From contig WJXW01000002.1 of assembly GCA_015832175.1 (NCBI GenBank), forward strand, positions 4,278,001 through 4,342,000: a DNA stretch of 64,000 bases. The letters are read 5' to 3'. How positions within the stretch are numbered: the stretch's first letter is position 1; the number at the start of each line of letters is the position of its first letter. Under the pieces are notes generated by a model. It ran no database searches. It was not told where the DNA came from and saw nothing but the letters and a program-made list of their open reading frames with translations. Both the position numbers and the translations under genes were made by a program. Shown in pieces: positions 22,982 through 35,255 of this stretch. The stretch comes from Paraphaeosphaeria minitans. Lineage: Eukaryota > Ascomycota > Dothideomycetes > Pleosporales > Didymosphaeriaceae.

Positions 22982-23333
22982 GATATCCTATGAGCGTGAG
23001 TCGGGTGCATGCGAAGAGGTGCTGTTGATGTCGGTGTTGGGGTTGGTGTTATTGTTGTTGCATAGAGGGGAGTCGCATGGCGTTGGTTGGTTCGTCGGTT
23101 GATGCGGGCATTAGCGTACGGGTACAGCAAATTAATTTAGCAAAAAGTTGAGCCAAGTGAACGGCCGCATTGTTGATACATGTTCTTCTTCTTTTAAAAA
23201 AAAAGGCTTCCAGCGGACAACGAAATGGTATCAATCGGACGGACAATCCCCCCCACCGCAGCAGAGCCGAGCGCCCGTGGACTCAGAACATCAGACATCA
23301 TCACATGCCCCCAAACTTCCTTCCTTGCCCTGT

Positions 23334-23901
23334 TTACAACATGGCAGCGGCAAGCCCGAAAATCATGGCGCCGAGTCCAACACCGTGTGCGACGGCGGCG
23401 CCGGTCTCCTGCACAGCACCGCTGGCAGTCGAGGAGGCAGCGCCCGAGGTCGCGCTGGTGCCTCCCGAAGCCGTCTTGGATACGCTGCCCGTGGCGCTGG
23501 CAGTGTTGCTGGCGCCAGACGCAGAAGCGGCGGCGGTGGGCAGGTCGGAGATGGTGATGCCGGCCGAGGCGCAGAGCTTGGAGACGGCGGGGGCGATTTC
23601 TGTTCGACGAGTCAACTCCGAGCGCCAGGCGTGGCTTAAAAACCCAGACATCATGCCTAGGTGGTGGGAACAACGTACTCGCAATGTCAGCGGCGTCGCA
23701 CTTGCCAGGAACACACTTGGTCAGGCTGTCCTGAATCTGGTCCTTGCCGGTGGTGCACTGGCAGTTTGTGTCGGTGAGGGAGCAGCCCGAGGCGGGGACC
23801 GCGACGGCGAAGCAAGAAATCGCGCAGCTGGGGATGTCGCCCAGGTTCTGGGCGGCTGCGAGGGTGGCCGCGGCTGCGAGGGCGAGGACGGAGAAGCGCA
23901 T
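23334..23901 (-). CDS. CFEM-domain secreted protein, probable GPI anchor
   Basis: A small extracellular fungal CFEM protein. Exons 23679-23901 and 23334-23599 flank a 79-nt GTACGT..ACAG intron and give 162 residues. Signal peptide MRFSVLALAAAATLAAAQ. The CFEM domain (about 18-88) has all eight cysteines in order, including SGC-SLTDTNCQC; the Asp in LTDTNC is the residue that ligates heme iron in characterised CFEM proteins. A Ser/Thr/Ala-rich stalk follows, then a short hydrophobic C-terminus (VGLGAMIFGLAAAML) typical of a GPI signal. CFEM proteins act in heme or iron capture, cell-surface adhesion or host interaction; which applies here cannot be told. It is convergent with glucosidase II beta, with about 350 bp between the stops. 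Confidence 0.88.
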
Positions 23902-25852
23902 CTTAATTATGGAGGGTGTATTGGAAGGGAGGGTTGGGTAAAGGTATCAATTAAGCAGGATGGTGGAATTGAAAGTGAAGAGCAGGCGAAGGAGTGAACT
24001 GCTTGGTATGGGAAAGCGTATTGAGCGAGGGGAGGAAGTGCAACGACTTTTGTAGCAGGTTGGAGGGTAAGTTGTAAGCGCTGGTCTGGGCCGGCAGCGC
24101 GGGCTAGCGGCGATCTGGCTAGGTAGACGTGCTGAATTGAATGCATTATTGTGCTACCTACGACGGGATGGCTGTACCTAGTGGAGCCAACTTTGATTCG
24201 GGAGCCAGTACGGTAGTGTTTGATAGAAGCGTGTTGGAGGCCCGGGACAGGATCGACGTGCAAATGCAGAGGGCTACTCGTGGCAAGGGACTCGTGTATG
24301 CACAGAGAGCTTGGGATTGTGTGGTAAGGCTGCGTCGAGTCTGCCTTGTCGAATGAGCGCGGGCGGATACCGCTGCGAGGCATGCGGAGAGATGCTGTTC
24401 GCAGCAAACAACGGCGATGGGACAGGGACTGGGCTGTCGACGTTGTACATCAGCGAGTCGTGGGGTGCCGCTAGGTATCGACTCGAGGTGCTGACGCCCC
24501 GCTGTTAAAAGACTAATGCGTGGGGGTTTGCAGTCGCGTTGATGTGCATCGACAGCTGGTAACTCGCGACGGTACAGTCTTGGTAATGTGAATGCGTTGG
24601 CGACTATGCAGGCGCTTTTCGTGAGGTGCAGAATGCACAATGTGAGGAGACCAGAAGGGCAAGCTGGGCGGGGAGTTGGGATAACGTTTGGGGTGGCTGC
24701 TAGTCTAACACGTCGTAGCTTGGCGCTACTTCCCCACTATCCCTAGTCGATCGAACCTTCCTCATGATCCTCGAAACCTCATCGCAAGGCGACGATGCTG
24801 CACTCCCACCTTGTTTTCAGCTTCACGCAGCAAATACTCCTCGACACTTCTCATTGCACAGCCACCATCCACAAGTTGCGAATCAACCCCTGCCCATGCC
24901 CATCAGAAGCCTCTCATCCCACCCCATTCACTCTAGCCCAAACCAGCACCCCTGCCTTAAGACATACGCGACCCGCGCCCTTGCAGTAGCCCCGCAGATC
25001 AGGGGCGACGACCTGGAGCCTTGCTCTCGGCCCACTCGGGCATGCATCCGCAGTTGCCGCACCAGACCCCAAACTTTAGTCCACCAGTGCCCGTCACCCC
25101 CCAAGCGCGCCTTGCAATGCCTCTATTTCTTTTTCTCCGGTGCTTGCCCCGCACGAAGGGGGTTGGTTGTGTCGACTGTGGGCCAGATGGCCATGGTGAG
25201 CCGTGCCGAGGATGTTCAGGTAAAGAAACGATGCCTGTTGTGTACCATTGTACATATGCATGCATGATCATGTCTTGAAACGTTGCATGCAGGTGCTGGT
25301 TGAGTACAGATGCAAAGTTGGCTCGTATGACGCTGTGTTCATTCCGCCTGCACTACGCGCAAGCATCCCACTTCTACATCCCCTCCACTTCCCAACTAGA
25401 CAGTACGGTGCTAAGTAATGACAATGGTCTGGCCCGCCAATGCGCCCCTGTCCTAGCCAAAGACACCGAAATCATAACCCAGCTATGCACGGTGTCTTGA
25501 TCCCAACATTTGTATGGTTTGCCCATGGAGGTCGCAATCTACAAGGCAACTCCGGAGCCCTACGTGTCTCTCATGACGTGAACAAAAAAAAAGGAAGAAA
25601 AAAAAAAGACCAGGAAATCAGGAAACCAGATCCGAGACCGACCAGGAGGTATATTGCTGAGCTGAGGACAAGTAAAAAGAAAGGGGATAAAAGGCTGCTT
25701 TCGCACATGCTGCAAGTTCAGAAAAGGTAACTACCCAGAGTGAAGGTTAAATTTGGTACGTTGATGCGATGTGTCGGTGTAGTTAGTTGAGCGATTGAGA
25801 AGTAAGAGGTTGCTTTTTGGAGTGCCCATGGTAGGCGAAGTAGGAAGATGCC
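23902..25852. other. Intergenic, no gene recognised
   Basis: About 1.9 kb. Many short frames, none with recognisable content. A-rich tracts occur near 25585-25610. Confidence 0.4.
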
Positions 25853-28800
25853 CTAGAACATCGCACCGTCCATGTTCCGCTGTTCCGCGGGTGCATCATT
25901 GATGGGCCGTGGTGGTGAGGGTTTGCGTGCTCCCAATGGACCGGCGGGCATCGGCGGGCTGTCCAGAGACTGCACCTGCGCGTTTTCGTGTAGACTCTTC
26001 CCCTCGCTCATGGTCTTCCTCAGTGCTGGCCTGGATGATGGACCCGTAAGCCCTTCGTACGAGTTCGTCCTCATCTCGGCAAATGGAGCGTTTGGAGATT
26101 CAAGGCCAGCATGGACTGCTGGATCGCGGTTCTCGGAGCGACCAAAGCCGAACCGCCTTCGTGGGTTGATGGGCGGGACCGGAGGGGGCGCCGTCTCCAT
26201 ACCATTCTTCAGCGACGCTCCTGGTGGCAGGTTGACTAAGTCGATAACTGATGTGGTGGAGACAAACATCGGCTCGCCAATGTCGGCCTTGGCAATGGAC
26301 TTTTTGCGGAGAGTGCCGACCTTTGCCATGGGGGGAGGTCTCGCATCAGGGTTGAAGGCTGCCTTGTCGGGAGTCCCAGGGCTGGACACTGGCGGGGTGT
26401 TTGCTGCCGAGGCTGTGGGAAGAGGTGAGGCTTGAGCACGGAAAGCAGGGCTGGGTCCGCCAGGTGAAGGGCGGGGCGACACAGGAAGTCCACTCGAATT
26501 TTGGGGTAGGCCTCCCGGCAACAAATGAGCCCCTGGCACCCCGGGCATTCCGTTACCCGTTTGGATGGGCTTGAGGTGCTTCTTGCTGTTGCTTCGTGAC
26601 CTAGACTTGCTTCGCTGATCAGGAGACGATCCTTCAGCAGGCAGCGGCTGGGTGGCATTGACCGAATATCCTGGCATCGACGGAGTGGAGTTGGGTGGGT
26701 AGTAAGTTGACCTGGACCCGATACCTTCGCCCATGGCCTGCTGCAGATCATCCCGGTACTGCTGGGGAGGGCGGCTGCGAGAGCGGCCGTTCGATACCTC
26801 GGAGCTGGATCGGTCCCTGCCAGAGCTTCTGCTAGATGTGGGAGGTGATCGGTTCTGCGGAGCTCCACTGCGGTTGCTGTCACCTGTCACCGATCTTTGG
26901 CGCGGTTCACCTTGACCACGGTCGCTATACGGCAGCGATCGCATGTTATGCCGGACTGATGATCCCTCAGGAACCCCAGCAAGGGAAGCACTACTAGCAT
27001 TCACAGAATTTGCGCCCAAACCAAGCACCTTGATTGACTTTAGAGAGCCGTCCGGGTTTCGGTGGCTGTCTACAGTAGCAAATGATTCCCGGCTTGATTT
27101 CGCGCGTAGCATATTGAGAGCAGTTTTAAGACCGCCTTGATGCCCAGCCGGCGTAGGGGCAGGGCTTGTGGATCGGCCTTCAGCACGAGCGCGGAGGCTC
27201 TCCTGGATAGCACGTTGGCGTAGCGCGAGATCCCGCTGGAAAGCTTCGTGCTCCTCCACGCTGCGGCCACGGTGGTGTGCCTTGTCCTCCTCTGGAGCAA
27301 ATGTCAAAGAATCAGGAGACAAAGGTGACATTGGAGAGATGGGGTAAGCCTGCGGTTGAGGTTTCGGCGCGTCTACAGGGCTCACAGAGCTCATGCTTGC
27401 CCTCTCATTGTAGAATGGATTGCTCTCGAGGTCATCTAGATCCCAGGGATTTGAGTGATTGTAAGTGGAGTTGGAGTGCGTATCTGTCTCTTTCTGAGGC
27501 TGACGGCGCTGAAGACCAAGCCCAAGATTCTGCGTCTCGAGCGGCGGGGGGTTCATCATACTTTGGCGATCGTCATCGTAGTTCGATGAGACGTTGCTGA
27601 CGTTGCGCAGATGTTGTCGGATGAGGCCGCTAAGCCCTCCGTTGTTAGGGCCCAGCGTAGGAGAGTCGAGATCGGGATTTTGAGCAGCTTCGGGTCGTGG
27701 CAATGATTGAGGCTCAACCTGAATATGAGGAGAGTTGCTGCGAGAGCGCAATGCGGGATGCTCAGGCTCTTGCGTTGGACGTGAGTTGCTTCGCGAGCGA
27801 AGAGCAGGATGCTCCAGGATGGACGGCGCAGGTCGAGTGGCTACAGGCAGGTTTTCAAGTCGGCGGCCTCGCTCCATTGATTTTGGGCCAGGCTGGGGAG
27901 CCTCGCCCTCATCCTCGCTAGATCCAGCGGAGGCAAAGAAAGTGGCACCTAGTTGAGAATCGGGAGACTGCACATTGTGAGGAGACAGGTTCGGTGTTGA
28001 GGCCATAGCAGGTGCAGTCTTCATCTGAGATGCCGCCTGTTGAAAAACCGAAAATGGCGATGGCACATCCTTGGGCTCCGCTGATGATTCAGACCGCTCC
28101 CGTTCCATTGCTGCACCAGCTGTCGTAACATTGGATATAGCTCGTTTTCGCTTTTCCAACTCGGCACGCTCACGCAGAGATGGCTTCTTTGGGGTCTCCA
28201 CTTCAGCACGCTCCGCGGCGGAGGGTTTCCGCGACACGATTGACTCTACATGGTCCGCAGAGGTCTTGCGAGGGTTGTCAAGCTTTGCAGCGGCGGATGA
28301 TTCGCGTTCCAGTTGCATCTGTCTGAGACGCTCCCGGTACTGCTCCTCGCTGAAAGCAGCCTTGGGTTTGTTGAACGCGCCCATTGCGGTGGCCTTTCCC
28401 CGGTCCTGCGGCTGCAGTGCGGTATTAAGGGTTTGAGCATCCTCACTGTCGCTGACCAATGGGCTCGTCAACAGAGGAGACTGAGGTTGAGAAAGAATAG
28501 GGCTCGAGACGTTTGTCGGCGAATCTTTGCCATTGGGGAAAACGGGGTTGGCCTGGAAAGTGGGACTCTCCATGCGTAGAGGTCCACCTTTGGTGAAGCG
28601 ATCACTCAAGTTCGTCGCTGACCTCGTCTGAGTAAACAGCAGCGGAGGGGTGGCACGTCCGGGCTGTGCCTGTGTGCGTTGAATCGAATTCAAGCGGTTC
28701 ATGGCCGACGATTGTTGCTCATACATTTGCTGGTCCAGACCTTGATCGTACAGCCTCCGCGCCTTGGTTGTCGATCTTGCCATTTCAGTAGGCGATGTAG

Positions 28801-29566
28801 GTCCAGCAGCCACCGAGTGGGCGCCTTGCGATGCCACCGAAGTTGCTGCGGTTGAAATGCGCGCATTGCCTCCCGAGTTCGTTGAGGAAGACGTCTCTCT
28901 TCGGCGATTGAAACCTTCCACAGACGGAGAGTACACATCCTTGGTAGGGCTTGGTGGCTCTTGGGCGGTTTCGCCCTCCTGTTGCGCAGCGAGTCGTTCC
29001 TTCTCTTCCCGGCGCTTCTTCTGGAATGTGGACAGATGCACATCGTCGTCGTACAAGAGCCTACCGCTGGATGTGCCACTGCCTCCAATTTTGTAAATCT
29101 TTTGCCTGCCGCCAAACAAGACGTTGCCCTCTCCTGGCCGCGCTCGACTCATCACGTTTCCGCCTTCCTCGGTGGCCTGGCTGTCGAAAGAACCGGATCG
29201 CTCGGAGGCGAAGGGCAGGCGAGTTGGGCCGTGGGAATTGCTCAGGGAACCTTTGAAAGAACCCTTCAACGAAGAGACTTCGGCAATATCTGTGAGGCCT
29301 CCTGGTGCGAAGCCAAATTCGTGCAAGCGGGACTGTCGTTTCGGGAGGAGCACGCTGTCGTCGCTGGCCTTTCCGAGCTTCGAATTGGGATCATCCTGCT
29401 CCCTCAGCATACTAAAACGGGTCGACAAGCCCGGTAAGATGAGGCTCGTCCGGAAGTTGTCGGCAGCGGGCAGTGCTGCTGCAATATTGAGCTCGGGCTT
29501 GGGTTCTGGCTCTCCCTTCTTCTTGTCCTTTCTCCGGTTGAGAAAGCGGTTCATGGCGCGCTGCAT
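25853..29566 (-). CDS. Large disordered Ser/Pro-rich protein, unknown function
   Basis: One uninterrupted frame of 1237 codons starting at the ATG at 29566 (MQRAMNRFLNRRKDKKKGE); the frame extends 11 codons further 5' but only to a GTG. I do not recognise a named family. The N-terminus is basic, followed by a short conserved-looking block (FRTSLILPGLSTRFSML). The rest is low complexity, rich in Ser, Pro, Arg and Gln, with many SP and TP dipeptides, repeated PALRSRSNS elements, Glu/Arg helices (AERAEVETPKKPSLRERAELEKRKRA) and RS-type stretches (RSKSRSRSNSKKH). Such layout suits a phosphorylated scaffold or polarity protein (inference). The gene follows a gene-poor 5.6 kb region that would form its promoter side. 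Confidence 0.82.
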   Translation of the reverse strand: MQRAMNRFLNRRKDKKKGEPEPKPELNIAAALPAADNFRTSLILPGLSTRFSMLREQDDPNSKLGKASDDSVLLPKRQSRLHEFGFAPGGLTDIAEVSSLKGSFKGSLSNSHGPTRLPFASERSGSFDSQATEEGGNVMSRARPGEGNVLFGGRQKIYKIGGSGTSSGRLLYDDDVHLSTFQKKRREEKERLAAQQEGETAQEPPSPTKDVYSPSVEGFNRRRETSSSTNSGGNARISTAATSVASQGAHSVAAGPTSPTEMARSTTKARRLYDQGLDQQMYEQQSSAMNRLNSIQRTQAQPGRATPPLLFTQTRSATNLSDRFTKGGPLRMESPTFQANPVFPNGKDSPTNVSSPILSQPQSPLLTSPLVSDSEDAQTLNTALQPQDRGKATAMGAFNKPKAAFSEEQYRERLRQMQLERESSAAAKLDNPRKTSADHVESIVSRKPSAAERAEVETPKKPSLRERAELEKRKRAISNVTTAGAAMERERSESSAEPKDVPSPFSVFQQAASQMKTAPAMASTPNLSPHNVQSPDSQLGATFFASAGSSEDEGEAPQPGPKSMERGRRLENLPVATRPAPSILEHPALRSRSNSRPTQEPEHPALRSRSNSPHIQVEPQSLPRPEAAQNPDLDSPTLGPNNGGLSGLIRQHLRNVSNVSSNYDDDRQSMMNPPPLETQNLGLGLQRRQPQKETDTHSNSTYNHSNPWDLDDLESNPFYNERASMSSVSPVDAPKPQPQAYPISPMSPLSPDSLTFAPEEDKAHHRGRSVEEHEAFQRDLALRQRAIQESLRARAEGRSTSPAPTPAGHQGGLKTALNMLRAKSSRESFATVDSHRNPDGSLKSIKVLGLGANSVNASSASLAGVPEGSSVRHNMRSLPYSDRGQGEPRQRSVTGDSNRSGAPQNRSPPTSSRSSGRDRSSSEVSNGRSRSRPPQQYRDDLQQAMGEGIGSRSTYYPPNSTPSMPGYSVNATQPLPAEGSSPDQRSKSRSRSNSKKHLKPIQTGNGMPGVPGAHLLPGGLPQNSSGLPVSPRPSPGGPSPAFRAQASPLPTASAANTPPVSSPGTPDKAAFNPDARPPPMAKVGTLRKKSIAKADIGEPMFVSTTSVIDLVNLPPGASLKNGMETAPPPVPPINPRRRFGFGRSENRDPAVHAGLESPNAPFAEMRTNSYEGLTGPSSRPALRKTMSEGKSLHENAQVQSLDSPPMPAGPLGARKPSPPRPINDAPAEQRNMDGAMF

Positions 29567-29990
29567 CTTGTTAGAAGTGTGTGCGGCACGGTGAGGCACC
29601 GCAGAATGGAGCGATAGCTCGTGTGCACTGGAACGGAGTCCATGTTGCGAGGAGACTCACTGATTTCTGGCACTGCTTATCTGGGCTATGGTGTAATTAC
29701 GCTGCGTTGCATGGAGTTCACCGCCCGTTTGGAGGGCAGGAGCGACGCGGGCGTCCGTCGGATACCAGCACGGCAGGAGCGCGTGGTGGGGTCTATGGCA
29801 GGTGCAATCAGCGAATTTCTCAATTTATTCTCCCATTCCGCGCGTTTCATCCACGCACAACAACACCAGAGGCACGGTTTGGGATGACGTACTCGATTGG
29901 CGCAGCTGCGCTTACTCTCGTTTGGTGAATGGGTCCTGTGAAGGCGTGGTAGAGTCGCTGTGAGCTTTCGGGGCAGATGCACGCTCCATG

Positions 29991-30051
29991 CAGCAGCAAG
30001 TGCAAGTTCAAGTGCAAGAGCAAGAGCAGGTGCAAGAGCAAGAGCAAGAGT
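29991..30051. repeat. CAAGAG/CAAGTG hexamer repeat
   Basis: About ten imperfect hexamer units of GCAAGA/GCAAGT type in the region upstream of the large disordered protein gene. Confidence 0.85.
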
Positions 30052-30282
30052 CGAAAACGAGTGTGGAGAGACAGAAGGCCTCGCAAGTGTGTTTGGATCC
30101 AAGGAATGCGTGTGGCGGATTGAGTCGAGGTGGGTGATGGGCAGGCAGGGCGAACAATTTGGAGGCGGTCCGGCGAGAACGGGAGGCCGACGACGAACAG
30201 AAAAGGCGAGATTGGGGGCGAGGGGGTTCGAAAGGAGCGTGGGTTGCTAAGGAGCGTGTTCGCGGGGAGCGCTGCGAGTGCG

Positions 30283-30390
30283 TGAAGGTGAGGGTGAGGG
30301 TGAGGGTGAGGGCGAGAGCGAGGCCAAGGAGCGGAATGAGGGTGAGGGCGAGGGCGAGGGCGAGGCCAAGGAGCGGAACGAGGGTGAAGG
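30283..30390. repeat. GAGGGT/GAGGGC repeat with duplicated longer unit
   Basis: Hexamer units GAGGGT and GAGGGC, interrupted twice by the same longer segment (GCGAGGCCAAGGAGCGGAA, starting at about 30318 and 30360), so the array is a repeat within a repeat. Confidence 0.85.
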
Positions 30391-31218
30391 CGTCGGCGGG
30401 AAGACTTGAGACCGTGTAGTGGGCACGCTCGCAGAAGTCGACAGCGTGGGCAAGGCGAGGCGACGTGCTGGGGAAAAGTGACCAGGCAAGCACAGGCGTC
30501 AGAGAGTGCAAGGTTTCATTTCCACTAAACCCTCAGAGGTCATCTCCGCGCATGGGCGCCAACGTCGCGCATGGCAGCACCGCATCTGCAGGGAAGGCCT
30601 TCCAGTGGGCCAGCTGCCGGCTGCCGCGACCTCACGACTCTACCTTTCAGGCTTTTGCGATGGCGCACGACGGCGTGTGATGGGGGGTGCGTGGTGGACG
30701 TGCGAACTGCGACATGGAAACGGTGCACCGCCAAAACGGGCGCTAGGCGGTCGCAGCCGGCATGCCGTTGTTTCGAAAGACGGTCGGGCGCGTGCAGACT
30801 GCAGAGGCAATCGAATGCGACTCGGCAGCGAGGAGTTGGATTCTGCGCTGCAGCTGGCTGGTACGAGGCAACTGCAGCGACGGCGAGGGCGTCTGGCATG
30901 GTGACTGGTGAGTCGGAGCAGGAAACCAATTCAGTCGAGCACTGCTGCGCTCAGGGCTCCGGGGAGGGTGCAGGGCTCAGCGCTCAGCGCTCATGACTGG
31001 CCAATTGCACCGTCGCCAGAGCCCGCACTCTAGAAAGAATCCTTTGAGAGCACGGGAACATTGATGCTCTTAATGCTGCGTCCATGCCCCCTCAGCCGGT
31101 CCTGAAACGGTTGCGAGAGACAGGCCCGGAGACGATCCTTTGCCTTGGCCTTGCTTGCCAACGAGCTCGTCGCCATGCCGAGAGACGTTCGTGTCATTAT
31201 CTGAGCGGGCGACGCCCT

Positions 31219-31424
31219 GGTCTAGTAGGCTGGTAGGCTGGTAGCTAGGCTGGTAGCTGGTGGACTGGTGGGTGGGCTGGTAGCTGGTAGCTGGTAGCTG
31301 GTAGATAGCTGGTAGGCTGGAAGGCTGATACCTACCTAGGCTGTAGGCTGTGGGCTGTAGGTAGACTGGTGGGTACCTAGGCTGGGCTGTAGGCTACCTA
31401 CCTGGGCTGGTAGGCTGGTAGGTT
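31219..31424. repeat. CTGGTAG/CTAGGTAG minisatellite
   Basis: About 200 bp of degenerate 7-8 bp units based on GGCTGGTAG, with interspersed ACCTACCTAGG elements. Pure CTGGTAG runs occur in the middle. Confidence 0.9.
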
Positions 31425-34400
31425 CCTTGCAGCTGGCCCGCTACGATAAAGGATCCAATCGTGCTGATCCGCGTACCGAAGACGTGGGCCCCTTTCCACG
31501 ACCCCTGGACGGACCGCCATCACCCGCACCTCGACCACCCCTCAAACGAACAACGCTCGCCGACCATCGTGCTCTGTTGCGACACCACACGCAGTCAGCT
31601 CGACGCTGAGCATATCCCGTGCACAATGGGTACCTCAGGACGGGTGTCGCTCATCTCAGCGAGCTTCCAAGTCAAGCAATACCTAGCCACGACTTAGCGC
31701 CCTGCGTTTGGGTTAATCAAGCACACATCGGCGTGGCTTCCTTTCCCTTGCAGCTGCAGCACACCAACGGAGCACCTCTCGGCCCGAATGCCACCGTGTA
31801 CACTCTACATTTGCTGGAAGAAGATCCGACGAGCTCTCACGTCGGCGACAGCGCCCTTCACGGGAGGACTGCATTGGGCCGCAAACAGCTTATATACCGA
31901 CCGTTACGCACATTCGTGGCTTCTGGCATCTGGAGCGAGAAGCCGCCCATGTCGACCAGCCTTGTTTTTTCTGTTGTGGGTATCCCAGCACAACAGCCGC
32001 TCCCGAAATTGAAACGCGGCCCACAGAGAACGGTTCGGACGTCGCTCCTCGCACGGCTACACCATCATCGCGATGCAATTTCACGACCTGCGAATGTTGA
32101 GGTCATCGAAAATGAGTTGTGCTGACGGAAGCTGTCGAGGCCGGGCTGCGGGCTGGCGATGGCGCTGGGTGCCTGGCCCTCCCGACCCTGTGCGACAAAA
32201 GACAAGATGACGATCTACCCCCGGAGCAGTATTTTACTCCCGATCCCACCGCCTCGATCCCACTGCCCGGATGCGGCAGCCTGCACGCCTCGCGCCTGTT
32301 CGCGTGGCGGTCTGTGGCAAACAAAGCCCACGCGACATGCTGCCCGCCCTGCCGCCGCCGCCTTCATCAAGCGAGCGCCATTCGTATTGCCCCTAAATAT
32401 ACACAGTATATTGCCCTGTGAGGATGACAAATCCAGGCGAGCGCGCTGCTCCATCTGCACTGTTGTTTGTTTACTCTCAAAGAAATTCGAATACTAATTT
32501 GTAGCCTGACTACCTATCGATACCTAGCTTACGATAGCTTCCAACGTGCGCACACTCCACAACCTCGCCATTCGACTCTCCGGCTTACGGTTCACATTGA
32601 TGTAGCTCAGTGTAAGCTGGACAATCCAGCGCAGAACGACCGCGCTCGCATCCAATCGCCTGGTCTACCTAGGGACAGCTTGCGCCATCCCTCAACACGA
32701 GCAGTCTGTCCCCTCCCATCGCCCAGTTACCGTACCCCTCCCGCAGCAATCTGCAATCTGCCGCGAAGGTGGGCTTGCAAAGAGTTCTTTCTAGTGCCTA
32801 CGGTACCATGAACCATGACCAAAAAAAAACTCCTTTCACCCACACCAACTAGGGCTAGAAAAACTCAGTTGTGGGTATCCCTGCTTCGAATCTGGTTCGT
32901 TTCAACACCAGCGGGCTCAAGGGCTTGATTCACCTCTCTTAACGGAGCCGTTCGTTGCTTGCCTCAGCCTCTCATCATTCCACCCCTCTTCAACCAAACT
33001 TACTAGATATGCGCCCGCTGCTACTTTGAACCGTAGCGTTGGCCACTCACCACAAATCGTACGCAAACCCGCATAATATTAAAACGGCTATGCCTCCATC
33101 CTCAACCATCAAATTAGTCTCGGTCCGTATTTCCATCGCGAATGGGAAGTTGTATGCAGTCTCGGTGGATCGTGTCTCGCTTCTCCGAAACGCGGTTCTA
33201 GCCCCAATCTGCCTTGATTGCACGGGCGGGTTTATACTACATTCCGCCGCCACTGTCTCGCTCACGGTTATATAATCCAGTCCTTGAGTTTCCGGCTTTT
33301 CCCACCGTTTGTGGCGTCGTGTCCGGCGAGGTTTCGTCTCCGTACACTGTGCTCGAACCTTTGACGTGGTGCTCCGCGCATCATTGCTCGACGAAGAGAA
33401 ACTGGGTTGTTATTAAAATGTGTATGGCATGCCGGGCATCGGCATTCAAGTATGCTTTCTTCTCTCTACTCTCTTTGCTTACTTTTCTCCCTTTGCGCTT
33501 CCCTAGGTTTCCCTAACGCCACTCGTCGCCTGCATTCGCGGTCGTTGCTTACTACATTGCAGTATAGGACCCCTCGGGCATCTGTCAACCGAGAAAGACA
33601 TTGTTGCAGCGAGGAGAGCTGGAATAGTCCCAACTATGCTCTCGGCTGGAATAGACGGACGGACGGGCATGCGATATATATAGAATCTTGGAGCTCCTTG
33701 AGGCCCGCCAGCACCTAGATCTCAAGCTTGTCCCAAAACTTATGCCTAAGACTGGGAAGTATGGCTTCTCCTTTAAGTTTACCGACCCAACAGGGGAGTT
33801 TTTGTGGAGTAGGGTGTACGACAGCTTCACTGTTATAGAGAGCTACAGCAGGTTCAGATTGATTCCTTATAAGACGATCTTCATGGTAGAACGACGAACA
33901 GTGCCAAGAACCAGCTCTAGTCTACTCGCAACAAAGCTAGCTGATACTCTCTTCCCTTCCCTAAGTACTGCACTTTCTGTCCAAACTTATCGAGTCTAAT
34001 CTCCTGTCCATCTAAGAGACAATTGCTCTTTCGCTATTACAGCTCTTTCAGGGTACATGATATATCCGCATCTACCTTTACAAGATTACATGGTTAGACT
34101 AGCTTCTGTTGCGATTAAAGAGAGTGCACCTCTCACTTATGTGTGGGCTAGAGCTGAGAAAGAGGTTATGATGGTGGACTTGGCAAGTTGTTAATGGTGT
34201 TTGGATAAGTATAGATGCTGACTTATTTCTATCTGTGTGTGAACTGGGGGGAAGGAGCTAGCGGCTTGTCTTTCTATTTGTCTTCCTGTTCTTTGTCCTT
34301 ACGTTTATTATGTGTATCTTAATCGTCTGTAACTAATTAGCTAAAGCCCTTCTGCTCCGCTACACGTATTGTCTATGCAGAACATATCCTCATACATGCG

Positions 34401-35255
34401 ATGGCTTAAAGTAGACGGTAATTTCTCCTCCTCCTCCTTCACTCTCGACTAAAGCGAGTCGATCGCAACCCGCAACGACGCGTTCTCGTGCAAAAGGGCC
34501 ACTTCTTGGTGAGAAGAGGGAAAGGTTTTATATTGTATAACAGGTTGATGACGCGAAGCAATATCGCGTGATTCAACGGACATAATAGACTGCGGCCAAG
34601 GCCCCGTATCGAATAAATAGATGCGCTACTAGGAGTTACATATACTTTGAACCAGCCGCGAACAGACTGCTGTCTGGGTGGACACTGGCGAATGGATTCG
34701 ATGTAATTTCTCTGGAACGTTTTGGTAATGAATCAGTTGAAACAAGGCTTGGACATTTTTCACGGAGCATGGTAGGTTTTGTCAAACAGTTATTGAATTT
34801 GAAATGGGAAAGTTACTGCGGTGTTACTATTTTCGGTGACATGGGCTTCTGTATCAGCTTCAAACGTGCTGGAACACGTACACGGAATCGCAATGGTTTC
34901 ACTTGAAGTGGTGTTATTGTTGTTGTTGTTGAGGGGGATGTCATGTGCACTCTTGAGTCTTCGGAATCTCGTAGGCTCGACTTAAAGTTGGTAGAGGTGG
35001 TGTCAGAGAGGTGGACCTGCCTTTGCTGTGATGGGTGTGAGTGGCGAAGTGTGTTCAAACAACAGTGGGATGCCTCTCGGTAAAAAAGACCCACCAGCAA
35101 CACCTTTTGTTCTAGAGCTCGGTGCCCCACTTGAAGCTTGATGAAGTAGAATTGGAAGATAAGCCCTCAACGCCTACGGCATAATACTCTGTGAGTCATA
35201 TGTTTTCATCCACATATATCCGAAATTTTATAAATTTTCCACCAAATCATCCAAC

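Larger units (their letters stand above)
29567..35255. other. 5.6 kb gene desert with minisatellites and CT-rich DNA
   Basis: I find no gene here. 29991-30051 and 30283-30390 are short tandem repeats, 31219-31424 is a longer minisatellite, 32880-33530 is pyrimidine-rich. From about 33690 to 34400 the DNA becomes AT-rich; a short frame there (33688-33999, no ATG) reads like protein (KTGKYGFSFKFTDPTGEF) but is not recognised and may be a relic. Confidence 0.5.
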
